From: Acholeplasmataceae bacterium
Lineage (GTDB): Bacteria > Bacillota_I > Bacilli_A > Acholeplasmatales > Acholeplasmataceae
Assembly (NCBI GenBank): GCA_021108415.1
Contig: JAIOQX010000005.1
Coordinates: 1 to 64,000 of the forward strand
Length of the DNA: 64,000 nucleotides
Direction: 5' to 3'
The position numbers and the translations under genes were made by a program. Under the pieces are notes generated by a model. That model was not told the DNA's origin. It did no database searches and saw only the letters and a program-made list of their open reading frames with translations. Of the stretch, positions 16,342 through 24,357 are shown one piece after another; positions within the stretch are counted from its first letter, which is position 1; the number at the start of each line of letters is the position of its first letter.

Positions 16342-17197
16342 AATTAGAAGTTATGAATCGTTTTATTCAAAAAATAGAGACTTAATGTTAGAAAGAGTTA
16401 ATGAAGCTTATGAAGTATTTAAAAAAACAAAAACATATGAATATCCTAAATGGTTATATGGAAATCCTATTGGAAAAATTATAAAATTAGAAGTAGAAGA
16501 TAATCCGAACTTTGGTGACACAGCATATATAGAAATGGATTCTGCAAGAACTGCATTTTTATCAATTGATATGCAAACAGATTTTTGTGGAAAAAATGGA
16601 TATGTTGATGTGATGGGATACGACCTTTCACTTACTGCACAAGCTTTGGATCCAATCAAAAATGCACTTGATGTAGTTAGAAAAACTGATATGAAAGTAA
16701 TTCATACAAGAGAAGGGCATGATCCTGATTTATCTGATGCGCCATTTAATAAAATATTAAGATCCAAAATTATAGGCCAAGGAGTCGGTATTGGTGAAAT
16801 TCCTAAAAATGGATTAGGTCGACTTTTGGTTAGAGGACAAGAAAACTGGGATATTCAAAAAGATGTATATCCAATTGCTGGCGAGCATGTGGTTGATAAA
16901 GCAGGAAAAGGTGCTTTTGGATCTTCAACATTACATATGTTATTAAAAAACTTAGGGGTTACACATCTTGTAATCTCTGGTATTACAACAGATGTATGCG
17001 TCCATACAATTATGAGAGAAGCTAATGATTATGGATATTGGTGCATTTTAATGAAAGATGGAACGGGTGCAACCGATTATGATAATCATTTGGCTGCGAT
17101 TAAATCGATTAAGATGCAAGGTGGAGTTTTTGGAAATGTTACTGATTCTAAGAAATTGATAGATGCTGTTAAAACAGCATTTGCAAATAAATCATAA
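16334..17197 (+). CDS. Isochorismatase-family amidohydrolase (biuret hydrolase-like), long form
   Basis: A 287-residue cysteine hydrolase of the isochorismatase/nicotinamidase fold. The catalytic triad is readable: Asp79 (LSIDMQTDFC), Lys189 (VVDKAGKGAF) and Cys222 (GITTDVCVHTIMREAND). The KAGKGAF and TTDVCVHTxMREAND strings are typical of biuret, triuret and ureidoacrylate amidohydrolases. A ~65-residue N-terminal extension distinguishes it from its paralogue at 23.5 kb. ATG 16334 follows AAAGGAG (16319-16325) and overlaps the permease gene. Likely role: removal of ammonia from a linear ureide produced by ring opening. Confidence 0.85.
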   Translation: MSKIRSYESFYSKNRDLMLERVNEAYEVFKKTKTYEYPKWLYGNPIGKIIKLEVEDNPNFGDTAYIEMDSARTAFLSIDMQTDFCGKNGYVDVMGYDLSLTAQALDPIKNALDVVRKTDMKVIHTREGHDPDLSDAPFNKILRSKIIGQGVGIGEIPKNGLGRLLVRGQENWDIQKDVYPIAGEHVVDKAGKGAFGSSTLHMLLKNLGVTHLVISGITTDVCVHTIMREANDYGYWCILMKDGTGATDYDNHLAAIKSIKMQGGVFGNVTDSKKLIDAVKTAFANKS

Positions 17198-17221
17198 ACA
17201 AACACAAAGGAGCTGGGGGAT

Positions 17222-18028
17222 ATGGATACAAACTTAAAGATAATTGCAATCGATCAAGAGATTTATGAAATGATTAAAGATTATAAAGCATTTATATATG
17301 CAATCCATAATAACTCACTTCATTTATCTGTGTCCAATACTTTAGTTACACTCGGAGATAAAATTCCAGAAGGTAAGCATCATATTGTTACTGATAAAAA
17401 CATTATATTTAGTGAATTAAATATTAGAAAATATCAAAAAGCATATATAGAAGAAAATTTCTTATATGTAGGTGATTTAAAACTGGACATAGATAATCTG
17501 TCGATTAAGGATTATCAAAGTTATGACTTGACTTATAAAATGAGAGATGATATAGATTTAATTATCATTCAATTACTAGATATAATTGATAAGCATATTG
17601 AAAGTCAGATGTTTGTGAAATATAATCCTAGCATCATGAAAATAGTTTTAAATCGAGTAAATCAATTTTTAGATAAACCTAATTTAATTCATGCAAAACT
17701 TATTTTGGGGCTTGGACAAGGATTAACTCCATATGGTGATGATATTCTTGTTGGATATATCATGGGATGTAATACAATTGGACAATCAATTGATTGGATA
17801 GAAGAATTAGTAGAGCTAGCAAATGAAAAAACAACGAAGCTCAGTGCACAAAACATTAAAGATACTCATAAGCGCATATATTCCAATATTTATGCGGATA
17901 TGATAGAAGAATTGTTTAAGAAAAATAAAACGGAACATGCAATGAAAATGATGAACATTGGAGATACCAGTGGTGTGGGTATGCTTCTAGGATTTCTGCA
18001 TGGCATAAAAAAAGAGCGAGGGATATAA
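17222..18028 (+). CDS. allH: DUF2877 protein, oxamate carbamoyltransferase subunit AllH-like
   Basis: A 268-residue protein of the DUF2877 family (E. coli YlbF, 271 aa). The diagnostic segment is LGLGQGLTPYGDDILVGYIMG at about 160-180. In E. coli, allF, allG and allH (formerly fdrA, ylbE and ylbF) together encode oxamic transcarbamylase, which makes carbamoyl phosphate and oxamate from oxalurate. Here the same three genes are adjacent and coupled (the stop TAA shares a base with the next ATG). The partner genes point to a different carbamoyl donor than oxalurate. A strong RBS (AAAGGAG) precedes ATG 17222. Confidence 0.82.
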   Translation: MDTNLKIIAIDQEIYEMIKDYKAFIYAIHNNSLHLSVSNTLVTLGDKIPEGKHHIVTDKNIIFSELNIRKYQKAYIEENFLYVGDLKLDIDNLSIKDYQSYDLTYKMRDDIDLIIIQLLDIIDKHIESQMFVKYNPSIMKIVLNRVNQFLDKPNLIHAKLILGLGQGLTPYGDDILVGYIMGCNTIGQSIDWIEELVELANEKTTKLSAQNIKDTHKRIYSNIYADMIEELFKKNKTEHAMKMMNIGDTSGVGMLLGFLHGIKKERGI

Positions 18029-19560
18029 TGAAAGATTTTAAAGTATTAAAAAACTCATATTATGATTCAGTAACTCTAATGAGTACAACTGTAGCAATAA
18101 AAAAAGCATTAAATCTTAAAGATTTAGTTATGTTTATGGGTACAGATATGAATAAAGATATGATGGATTCAGTTGGTCTATACGATCAAGTGTTCGATGA
18201 AGCGACTCCTAATGATTTATTATTAGGCGCAGAGATGGAAGAAAAAAATGAAGATTGGGCAGAGCAAGTTATTGAACAATTAAGTAATAAGAATAAAAAA
18301 CAGGATAATACAGATACTGTTTATAAAACAATATCACAAGCAAAAGAAGCTAAGGATAGCAACATCGCTATTATTAGTGTTCCTGGTATATATGCTGCAA
18401 ATGAGGCATATAAAGCTTTGGAAAATAACATGCATGTCATGTTGTTTAGTGATAACGTTAGTGTTGAAGATGAAATCGCATTAAAAGATTTAGCCATCAA
18501 AAAAGATCTTTTAGTTATGGGTCCAGATTGTGGAACAGCTATTATTAATGGTAAAGGATTATGTTTTGCAAACATAGTTTCTAAAGGCAATATTGGATTA
18601 GTTGCAGCAAGTGGAACCGGATTACAGGAAGTGACTGTTATTATTGACAGATTTGGTGGAGGAATCACACAAGCAATAGGTGTTGGTGGACGTGATTTAT
18701 CAGAAGCAGTAGGTGGAAAGATGATGCTTAAGAGCATTGATGCACTAAATTCTGATGATCAAACTGAAGTTATTGTATTAATCAGTAAACCTCCTCATAA
18801 GACCGTTTTAGATAAGATCATTAAAAAATTAGAAACTGTAAATAAAAAAGTAGTTGTCTGTTTATTAGATGCTATAGTTGACCAAAATATCGACAATGTA
18901 TATTTTGTATCTACATTAACTGAAGCTGGTCAAAAAGCACTAGAACTTATTGGTAAGAAGACACCTAATTTAACAGAATTAGATCATGAATTAAAAGCAA
19001 ATATAGAAAACGAAAAAGATTTAAAAGCTAAATCTCAAACTAAAGTAAAAGGTTTATTCTGTGGAGGTACATTAACTGCTGAAGCATTAAGTGTTTTAAG
19101 AGATGACTTAAAAGATATAACAAGTAATGTTGCTAAAAAAGTAGATGAAAAAATGAAAGATCCAATGAAGAGTAATGGGCATAACTTAGTAGATCTGGGA
19201 GATGATATTTTTACACAAGGTAAACCTCATCCAATGATTGAACCTACTATTAGATTGGATCGCATTTTATTAGAAGCGAAAAACCCTGAAACTTCAGTTA
19301 TCCTTTTGGATTTCGAATTAGGACTTGGATCACATGATGATCCAGTCGGTGTTACTATTGATACAATGATAGAAGCTAGACAACTCGCTAAAAATGAGGG
19401 TAGACACATCTCTTTTGTAGCATATGTTTGCGGAACTGATAAAGATTCTCAAGGATTAGAAAAATCAGAAAAGCAATTAAGAGATCAAGGTGTATTTGTA
19501 GCGAAAACCAATGCACATGCAGCATTAATTGCTGCAGCAATTGTAGGAGGTGCAGTATGA
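18028..19560 (+). CDS. allF: FdrA-like protein, oxamate carbamoyltransferase subunit AllF-like
   Basis: A 510-residue protein related to FdrA and to succinyl-CoA synthetase alpha subunits. A Rossmann-type region near 100-165 (AIISVPGIYAANEAYKAL, MGPDCGTAIINGKGLCFAN) is followed by VAASGTGLQEVTVIIDRFGGGITQAIGVGGRDLSEAVGG, the FdrA signature. The C-terminal half contains VILLDFELGLGSHDDPVG. It is one subunit of the three-part transcarbamylase. It overlaps allH by 1 bp and allG by 4 bp (ATGA), so equal expression of subunits is expected. No separate CoA function is implied by context. Confidence 0.88.
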   Translation: MKDFKVLKNSYYDSVTLMSTTVAIKKALNLKDLVMFMGTDMNKDMMDSVGLYDQVFDEATPNDLLLGAEMEEKNEDWAEQVIEQLSNKNKKQDNTDTVYKTISQAKEAKDSNIAIISVPGIYAANEAYKALENNMHVMLFSDNVSVEDEIALKDLAIKKDLLVMGPDCGTAIINGKGLCFANIVSKGNIGLVAASGTGLQEVTVIIDRFGGGITQAIGVGGRDLSEAVGGKMMLKSIDALNSDDQTEVIVLISKPPHKTVLDKIIKKLETVNKKVVVCLLDAIVDQNIDNVYFVSTLTEAGQKALELIGKKTPNLTELDHELKANIENEKDLKAKSQTKVKGLFCGGTLTAEALSVLRDDLKDITSNVAKKVDEKMKDPMKSNGHNLVDLGDDIFTQGKPHPMIEPTIRLDRILLEAKNPETSVILLDFELGLGSHDDPVGVTIDTMIEARQLAKNEGRHISFVAYVCGTDKDSQGLEKSEKQLRDQGVFVAKTNAHAALIAAAIVGGAV

Positions 19561-20969
19561 GCGTGAATAAATTATTTAGTGAAGATCTAAAAATAGTTAA
19601 TGTTGGATCTCCTAGTTTTAAAAATGATTATGAATCACAAAATCTTGATTATGTACATCTTGAATGGAGACCACCTGCAAGTGGTGACATTAAATTATTA
19701 TCATTGCTAAACAAGGTTAGACCAAATATGGATGTAATTAATAAAGCAAATGATGAAGTTGTCTCAAAAATAAAGGCAGCAGAAGCAAAACTTGTCTCAG
19801 TGAAAAAAGCTATTGATGTCATTCCTGGAATGACGTCACATATGATTCTTCATTCGGGACCTCCAATCGCATTCGAAAAAATGGCTGGACCTATGAAAGG
19901 CGCAATCATTGGTGCAATTATGTATGAAGGGCTAGCTGAAAACCATGAAGATGCCCTAAAATTAGCACTATCTGGAGCAATTACTTTTGATAGTGCACAT
20001 CATCATAATGCAGTAGGACCAATGGCGGGTATTGTCTCTGCTTCAATGGCTGTTCATGTACTTTATAATGAAACACATGGTAACTACAGTTACTGTACTA
20101 TCAATGAAGGCCTTGGAAAAGTACTACGTTATGGTGCAAATAGTAAAGAAGTGCTAACGCGTCTTAAATTTATGGAAGAAGTAGTTATGCCAGTTTTAAA
20201 TCAAGCAGTCGAAATTGCTGGTGGAATTGATATCAAATCATTGATCACTCAAGCACTTCATATGGGTGATGAATGTCACAATAGAAATAAAGCCTCATCA
20301 GCGTTATTTTTAAGAGAAGTTGCTGGATATATTGTTGAAACTAATTTTTCTGATGAAATGAAAAAACAAACACTTAATTTTATAAAAAATAATGAACACT
20401 ATTTCTTGAATTTATCTATGCCTTACTGTAAACTAGCATTAGATAGTGCAAGAGGAACTAAAGACTCTACAGTCGTGGTAGCTATGAGTAGAAATGGTGT
20501 AGATTTTGGAATTCAATTAGCACATAGCGATAAATGGTTTACTGCTCCTGCTAATTATGTTAAGGGTTTAATGTTTCCTGGATTTACAGAAGAAGATGCA
20601 GCTCCAGATATTGGAGATAGTGCAATCACCGAAACCTGTGGTATAGGTGGATTTGCAATGGGTGGAGCACCAGCAATTGTTCAATTTGTCGGTGGTGTTG
20701 TCAAACAAGCATTTGATTATTCAAGAGAAATGCATCAAATTACTGCAGGAGCACATCAAGTATTTACATTGCCACCACTAGATTTTATGCCAACAGCTTT
20801 AGGCATTGACATCTTAAAGGTTGTAGAAAGCAATATCTTACCAATTATTAATACAGGGATGGCACATAAAGAAGCTGGCGTTGGCCAAGTTGGTGCAGGA
20901 TTAGTTAGTCCACCAATGGCTTGTTTTGAAAAAGCACTAGAAGACTACGTAAAGGGAGAAAGAAAATGA
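19557..20969 (+). CDS. allG: DUF1116 protein, oxamate carbamoyltransferase subunit AllG-like
   Basis: A 470-residue DUF1116 family protein (E. coli YlbE). Family features include YVHLEWRPPASGD near the N-terminus, HSGPPIAFEKMAGPMKGA, TFDSAHHHNAVGPMAGI with clustered His residues, and GMAHKEAGVGQVGAGLVSPP at the C-terminus. Together with the FdrA-like and DUF2877 partners it should form the enzyme that transfers or phosphorolyses a carbamoyl group. It starts in an ATGA overlap with allF and ends in an ATGA overlap with carbamate kinase, tying carbamoyl phosphate formation to its use. Confidence 0.88.
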   Translation: MSVNKLFSEDLKIVNVGSPSFKNDYESQNLDYVHLEWRPPASGDIKLLSLLNKVRPNMDVINKANDEVVSKIKAAEAKLVSVKKAIDVIPGMTSHMILHSGPPIAFEKMAGPMKGAIIGAIMYEGLAENHEDALKLALSGAITFDSAHHHNAVGPMAGIVSASMAVHVLYNETHGNYSYCTINEGLGKVLRYGANSKEVLTRLKFMEEVVMPVLNQAVEIAGGIDIKSLITQALHMGDECHNRNKASSALFLREVAGYIVETNFSDEMKKQTLNFIKNNEHYFLNLSMPYCKLALDSARGTKDSTVVVAMSRNGVDFGIQLAHSDKWFTAPANYVKGLMFPGFTEEDAAPDIGDSAITETCGIGGFAMGGAPAIVQFVGGVVKQAFDYSREMHQITAGAHQVFTLPPLDFMPTALGIDILKVVESNILPIINTGMAHKEAGVGQVGAGLVSPPMACFEKALEDYVKGERK

Positions 20970-21895
20970 AAATATTAGTCGCATTAGGTGGTAATGCTCT
21001 TGGAGATAATCCAAGTGAGCAAAAAGAATTAGTAAAACATGCTGCACAAAGTATCGTTGATTTAGTTGCAGATGGGCATAGTGTAGTAGTCGTTCATGGA
21101 AATGGACCACAAGTAGGCATGATCCAAAGTTCATTTGAAAATGCACATGAGGTAAAAAATACGATTCCTTTAATGCCGCTTCCAGAATGTGGAGCAATGA
21201 GTATAGGATATATCGGATATCATTTACAAAATGCGATTGGAAATTCACTTCTAGCTAGAAATATTGATAAAAAGGTTGCTACAATTGTGACTCAAACAGT
21301 TGTGGATAAAGATGATCCTGCATTTATAAATCCTACAAAACCTATCGGTAGATTTTATTCAAAAGATGAATCTGTACAAATGGTAAAAGAATTAGGGATA
21401 ACAATGGTAGAAGATTCAGGTAGAGGATATCGTCAAGTTGTCGCAAGTCCAAAACCGGTAGATATCGTTGAAAAAGATGTAATAAGTACACTAATTGATT
21501 CTGGATATGTTGTCATCGCAGCTGGCGGGGGAGGTATTCCTGTCATTAAAACAGATAAGTTAACTGGAGTGAGTGCAGTCATAGATAAAGACTTTAGTAG
21601 TGCAAAATTAGCAGAACTTATTAAAGCTGATGTTTTTGTTATACTTACGGGAGTCAGTAAAGTTTGCATAAACTTTAACAAACCAGATCAAAAAGAATTC
21701 TCAAATATGAGTATTAAAGAAGCAAATTATTATATTAAAACTGGTGAATTCGGAAAAGGTAGTATGGAACCTAAAGTGCAAGCTGCAGTTTCATTTGTTG
21801 AACATAATCCAAATGGAAAAGCAATAATAGCTTCACTTGAAGAAGCAGCTCTAGCTATTAAGGGACAAACAGGAACTAGTATTTCTAAAGACTAA
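20966..21895 (+). CDS. allK: Carbamate kinase, catabolic
   Basis: A 309-residue amino acid kinase-fold enzyme that converts carbamoyl phosphate and ADP to ATP and carbamate (then NH3 and CO2). Motifs are VALGGNALGD at the start, VVVHGNGPQVGMIQSSFE, PLPECGAMSIGYIGYHLQNAI, and AAGGGGIPVIK in the nucleotide region. It overlaps allG by 4 bp and is the last gene before a strong terminator, so the operon ends with the energy-conserving step. No arginine deiminase genes are nearby, so carbamoyl phosphate must come from the AllFGH-like enzyme. An arcC-like enzyme is the alternative name. Confidence 0.95.
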   Translation: MKILVALGGNALGDNPSEQKELVKHAAQSIVDLVADGHSVVVVHGNGPQVGMIQSSFENAHEVKNTIPLMPLPECGAMSIGYIGYHLQNAIGNSLLARNIDKKVATIVTQTVVDKDDPAFINPTKPIGRFYSKDESVQMVKELGITMVEDSGRGYRQVVASPKPVDIVEKDVISTLIDSGYVVIAAGGGGIPVIKTDKLTGVSAVIDKDFSSAKLAELIKADVFVILTGVSKVCINFNKPDQKEFSNMSIKEANYYIKTGEFGKGSMEPKVQAAVSFVEHNPNGKAIIASLEEAALAIKGQTGTSISKD

Positions 21896-21904
21896 ATCAT
21901 AAAT

Positions 21905-21940
21905 AGCGCATGACATAACAATTGTTTTTGTGCGCTTTTT
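21905..21940 (+). terminator. Rho-independent terminator closing the main catabolic operon
   Basis: AGCGCA (21905-21910) pairs with TGCGCT (21931-21936) around an inner AACAATTGTT palindrome, followed by T residues. Confidence 0.75.
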
Positions 21941-21964
21941 AAGATTTGTAGAATAGCTAAGTTT

Positions 21965-21992
21965 AATTCTTATTTTTTAAAAAATAAGAATT
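21965..21992. repeat. 28-bp perfect palindrome upstream of the second permease
   Basis: AATTCTTATTTTTT followed by its exact complement AAAAAATAAGAATT, centred at 21978/21979, between the operon terminator and the RBS of the next gene. It could be an operator or an RNA hairpin. No T-run follows, so it is not a normal terminator in the forward direction. Confidence 0.55.
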
Positions 21993-22009
21993 TAATATGG
22001 AGGTATATA

Positions 22010-23545
22010 ATGAAAATAAAATATTTTGAAAAAAGCGACTGGAATGGTTTTTTTGGATTATTTACAAATAATTTAACAAACGTTCTAGTTATGGCAAGTC
22101 TATTAAGTGCTGTAGTTGGTCTACCAGGAAATATCGTCTATGGTAGGATACTTCCTGCAGTTGGATTATCAATTTTAATGTCATCTGTTTATTACACATT
22201 TATGGCAATTAAATTAGCAAAAAAAGAAAAAAGAAACGATGTAACTGCACTGCCTGCAGGAACCAGTGTTCCACACATGTTCTTGATTGTATTTTTAATT
22301 ATAGGTCCAGTATACTGGGCAACTGGCGATGCATATCTTGCATGGGCTGCTGGTCTTGTTTGGTCTCTACTTGAAGGTGTAATTGAGTTACTTGGTAGCT
22401 TTGTAGGAACAAAAATAAGAAAAGTAGTGCCAAGAGCTGCAATGCTCGGATCACTTGCAGGGGTATCAATTACTTATATCGCATTAAATCCTGCTTTTAG
22501 TATTTTTGCAATTCCATATATTGGTATGGTTGCACTAGCTATTGTCCTATTAGGGTGGATTGGTAAAGTTAAGATGCCATTTAACATTCCTGTTGGTTTA
22601 GTTGCAATCGTCGTTGGTGTTGTAATTGGATGGACAAGTGGATTAATGGATGGTGTTGTATTAGCAGATAGTTTTAGTAATATTACAATGGGTATACCAG
22701 TACCAAGTATTAGCAGATATATTGATGGATTTAAAGAAGCCGTTCCTTTCTTGTTTGCAGCCATTCCATTAGGTATTTATAACTTCTTTGAAACAATTGA
22801 TAATTGTGAGTCAGCAGCTGTTGCTGGTGATCATTATTCAACTAAAGAAGCAATGATCGCTGATGGTGCAACGACAATATTAGGATCACTATTTGGAAAT
22901 CCATTTCCTACAGCAATCTTTATTGGACATCCCGGTTGGAAAGAAGCTGGAGCTAAGATAGGATATTCAGCTGCTGGAGGATTAGCAATATTTGTTTTAA
23001 CTACATTTGGACTATTCTCTGTATTGTTAAATATCATTCCAGTCGTTGCAATTCTTCCAATTCTGCTTTATATTGGTATTGTCATTACAACTCAAGCATT
23101 TACAAGTGTTAAACATAAATATGCACCAGCTGTCGTACTTGCAATTGTCCCTGCACTAGCAGACTGGACAAGAAATGCAGTAGACATAGCTGTAGGTGCT
23201 GCAGGTACATCTGCTGCAGATATTGGATATGGAACTTTAAATAATGCAGGTCTGAACTATGAAGGTATGATGAGTTTAGGAGCTGGAAGTATTATTGTTG
23301 GTATCATTTTAGGATCTTTAGCGGTATATATTATTGACCATAAATTCTTGCATTCAACGATCGTTACTTCATTAGCAGCTGTTCTATCATTCTTTGGAAT
23401 CATTCATGCTGGTACTGTTGCAATTAATGCCAACTTAGGTATGACAATAGGATATGCAGCTATGGCAGTTATATTCTTTGGATATTATATGTACTATAAG
23501 AAAAACGAGGTGATTGTTGATGAGAGAATACCAAGTAGTAGCTAA
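22010..23545 (+). CDS. NCS2-related nucleobase/xanthine-uracil permease
   Basis: A 511-residue membrane protein with about 13 helices. The start WNGFFGLFTNNLTNVLVMASLL, the TALPAGTSVPHMFLIVF loop, GIYNFFETIDNCESAAVAGDHYSTKEAM and NPFPTAIFIGHPGWKE resemble the group of permeases annotated as xanthine/uracil/vitamin C permease relatives. It differs clearly from the NCS2 gene at 15.0 kb, so the island has two separate base-type carriers. ATG 22010 has GGAGG at 21999-22003. It is followed with a 26-bp overlap by the second isochorismatase-type gene. Confidence 0.75.
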   Translation: MKIKYFEKSDWNGFFGLFTNNLTNVLVMASLLSAVVGLPGNIVYGRILPAVGLSILMSSVYYTFMAIKLAKKEKRNDVTALPAGTSVPHMFLIVFLIIGPVYWATGDAYLAWAAGLVWSLLEGVIELLGSFVGTKIRKVVPRAAMLGSLAGVSITYIALNPAFSIFAIPYIGMVALAIVLLGWIGKVKMPFNIPVGLVAIVVGVVIGWTSGLMDGVVLADSFSNITMGIPVPSISRYIDGFKEAVPFLFAAIPLGIYNFFETIDNCESAAVAGDHYSTKEAMIADGATTILGSLFGNPFPTAIFIGHPGWKEAGAKIGYSAAGGLAIFVLTTFGLFSVLLNIIPVVAILPILLYIGIVITTQAFTSVKHKYAPAVVLAIVPALADWTRNAVDIAVGAAGTSAADIGYGTLNNAGLNYEGMMSLGAGSIIVGIILGSLAVYIIDHKFLHSTIVTSLAAVLSFFGIIHAGTVAINANLGMTIGYAAMAVIFFGYYMYYKKNEVIVDERIPSSS

Positions 23546-24182
23546 ACCCTATGAATTTGATTTTGATCTAAAAAAAACTGCACTACTTATTATTGATATG
23601 CAAAGAGACTTTTGTGAAGTAGGTGGCTTTGGCGAAGCATTAGGCAATGATGTTACACCGACTAAATCTATTGTTCCTACAGTCAAAAAAATATTAGATA
23701 GAGCAAGAGCAAAAAACATGTTTATAGTTCATACTAGAGAAGGTCATCGACCTGATATGAGTGATGTACCTAAAGCAAAAAAAAGAAGATTTGATTCTAT
23801 TGGTGAAGAAGGACCTATGGGAAAAATCCTTATTCGGGGTGAATTTGGTCACGATATTGTTGAAGAATTAAAACCGATAAAAGGGGAAGTTATTCTTGAT
23901 AAACCTGGTAAAGGAGCATTTTATCAAACCGATCTTCAATTAATCTTAGAAACTAAAGGTATCGAGAGTTTAATTGTTTGTGGGGTAACAACTCATGTTT
24001 GTGTGCATTCGACCATTAGAGAGGCAAATGATAGGGGATATGAGTGTTTAATGATTGAAGATGGCACTGCAGCTTTTGATCCACAAGATCAAATAGCGGC
24101 TATCCGTATGATTAATCAGCAAGGTGGTATTTTTGGATGGACCACAACTTCTGATGAACTTATCAAAGCATTAAGTGAGTAA
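23520..24182 (+). CDS. Isochorismatase-family amidohydrolase (biuret hydrolase-like), short form
   Basis: A 220-residue cysteine hydrolase. The catalytic residues by motif are Asp26 (LIIDMQRDFC), Lys128 (ILDKPGKGAF) and Cys161 (GVTTHVCVHSTIREANDRGYECL). The KPGKGAFYxTDL and TTHVCVHSTxREANDRG strings are those I associate with biuret amidohydrolase (BiuH). It lacks the N-terminal extension of the paralogue at 16.3 kb. ATG 23520 is chosen over two upstream TTG codons because GAGGTG (23507-23512) then has 7-bp spacing. If the pathway substrate is cyanuric acid, this is the best candidate for biuret to allophanate plus NH3. Triuret, ureidoacrylate or malonamate are alternatives. Confidence 0.85.
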   Translation: MREYQVVAKPYEFDFDLKKTALLIIDMQRDFCEVGGFGEALGNDVTPTKSIVPTVKKILDRARAKNMFIVHTREGHRPDMSDVPKAKKRRFDSIGEEGPMGKILIRGEFGHDIVEELKPIKGEVILDKPGKGAFYQTDLQLILETKGIESLIVCGVTTHVCVHSTIREANDRGYECLMIEDGTAAFDPQDQIAAIRMINQQGGIFGWTTTSDELIKALSE

Positions 24183-24197
24183 GCTAGGAGAGATTTA

Positions 24198-24311
24198 ATG
24201 AATAAATTTTTGGTAGTATGTGAGATAAAAGAGGAATCTAGAAAACTAGACTTTCAAAAAGTTCTTTTTAGTATCACAAATATAAACAAATCAAATCTAG
24301 ATAAAATATAA
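24198..24311 (+). CDS. 37-residue ORF, possible leader peptide
   Basis: A short ORF, MNKFLVVCEIKEESRKLDF and onward to the stop at 24309-24311, with AGGAG (24186-24190) 7 bases before its ATG. It starts 15 bp after the isochorismatase-type gene, and its stop codon sits at the foot of the terminator hairpin at 24311-24336. No family is recognised. It is either a small protein of the catabolic operon or a leader whose translation affects the terminator ahead of upp. The RBS argues for real translation. Confidence 0.45.
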   Translation: MNKFLVVCEIKEESRKLDFQKVLFSITNINKSNLDKI

Positions 24312-24336
24312 AAAAAGGCAAACGTTTGCCTTTTTT
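24311..24336 (+). terminator. Terminator or attenuator before upp
   Basis: A perfect dyad AAAAAAGGCAAAC / GTTTGCCTTTTTT ending in six T residues. Only 21 bp separate it from the upp start codon, too little for a separate promoter, so readthrough or attenuation probably feeds upp. Confidence 0.75.
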
Positions 24337-24357
24337 AACAAGAAAGTAGGAAATTAT

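Noticed and set aside
9502-24182. Allantoin degradation operon as the explanation of PucR, permeases, AllFGH and carbamate kinase
   Set aside because: No allantoinase, allantoate amidohydrolase or ureidoglycolate dehydrogenase is present; the key hydrolase has the three-domain Ser-Lys pattern of ring-opening amidohydrolases and the other amidohydrolase has cytosine deaminase metal motifs.
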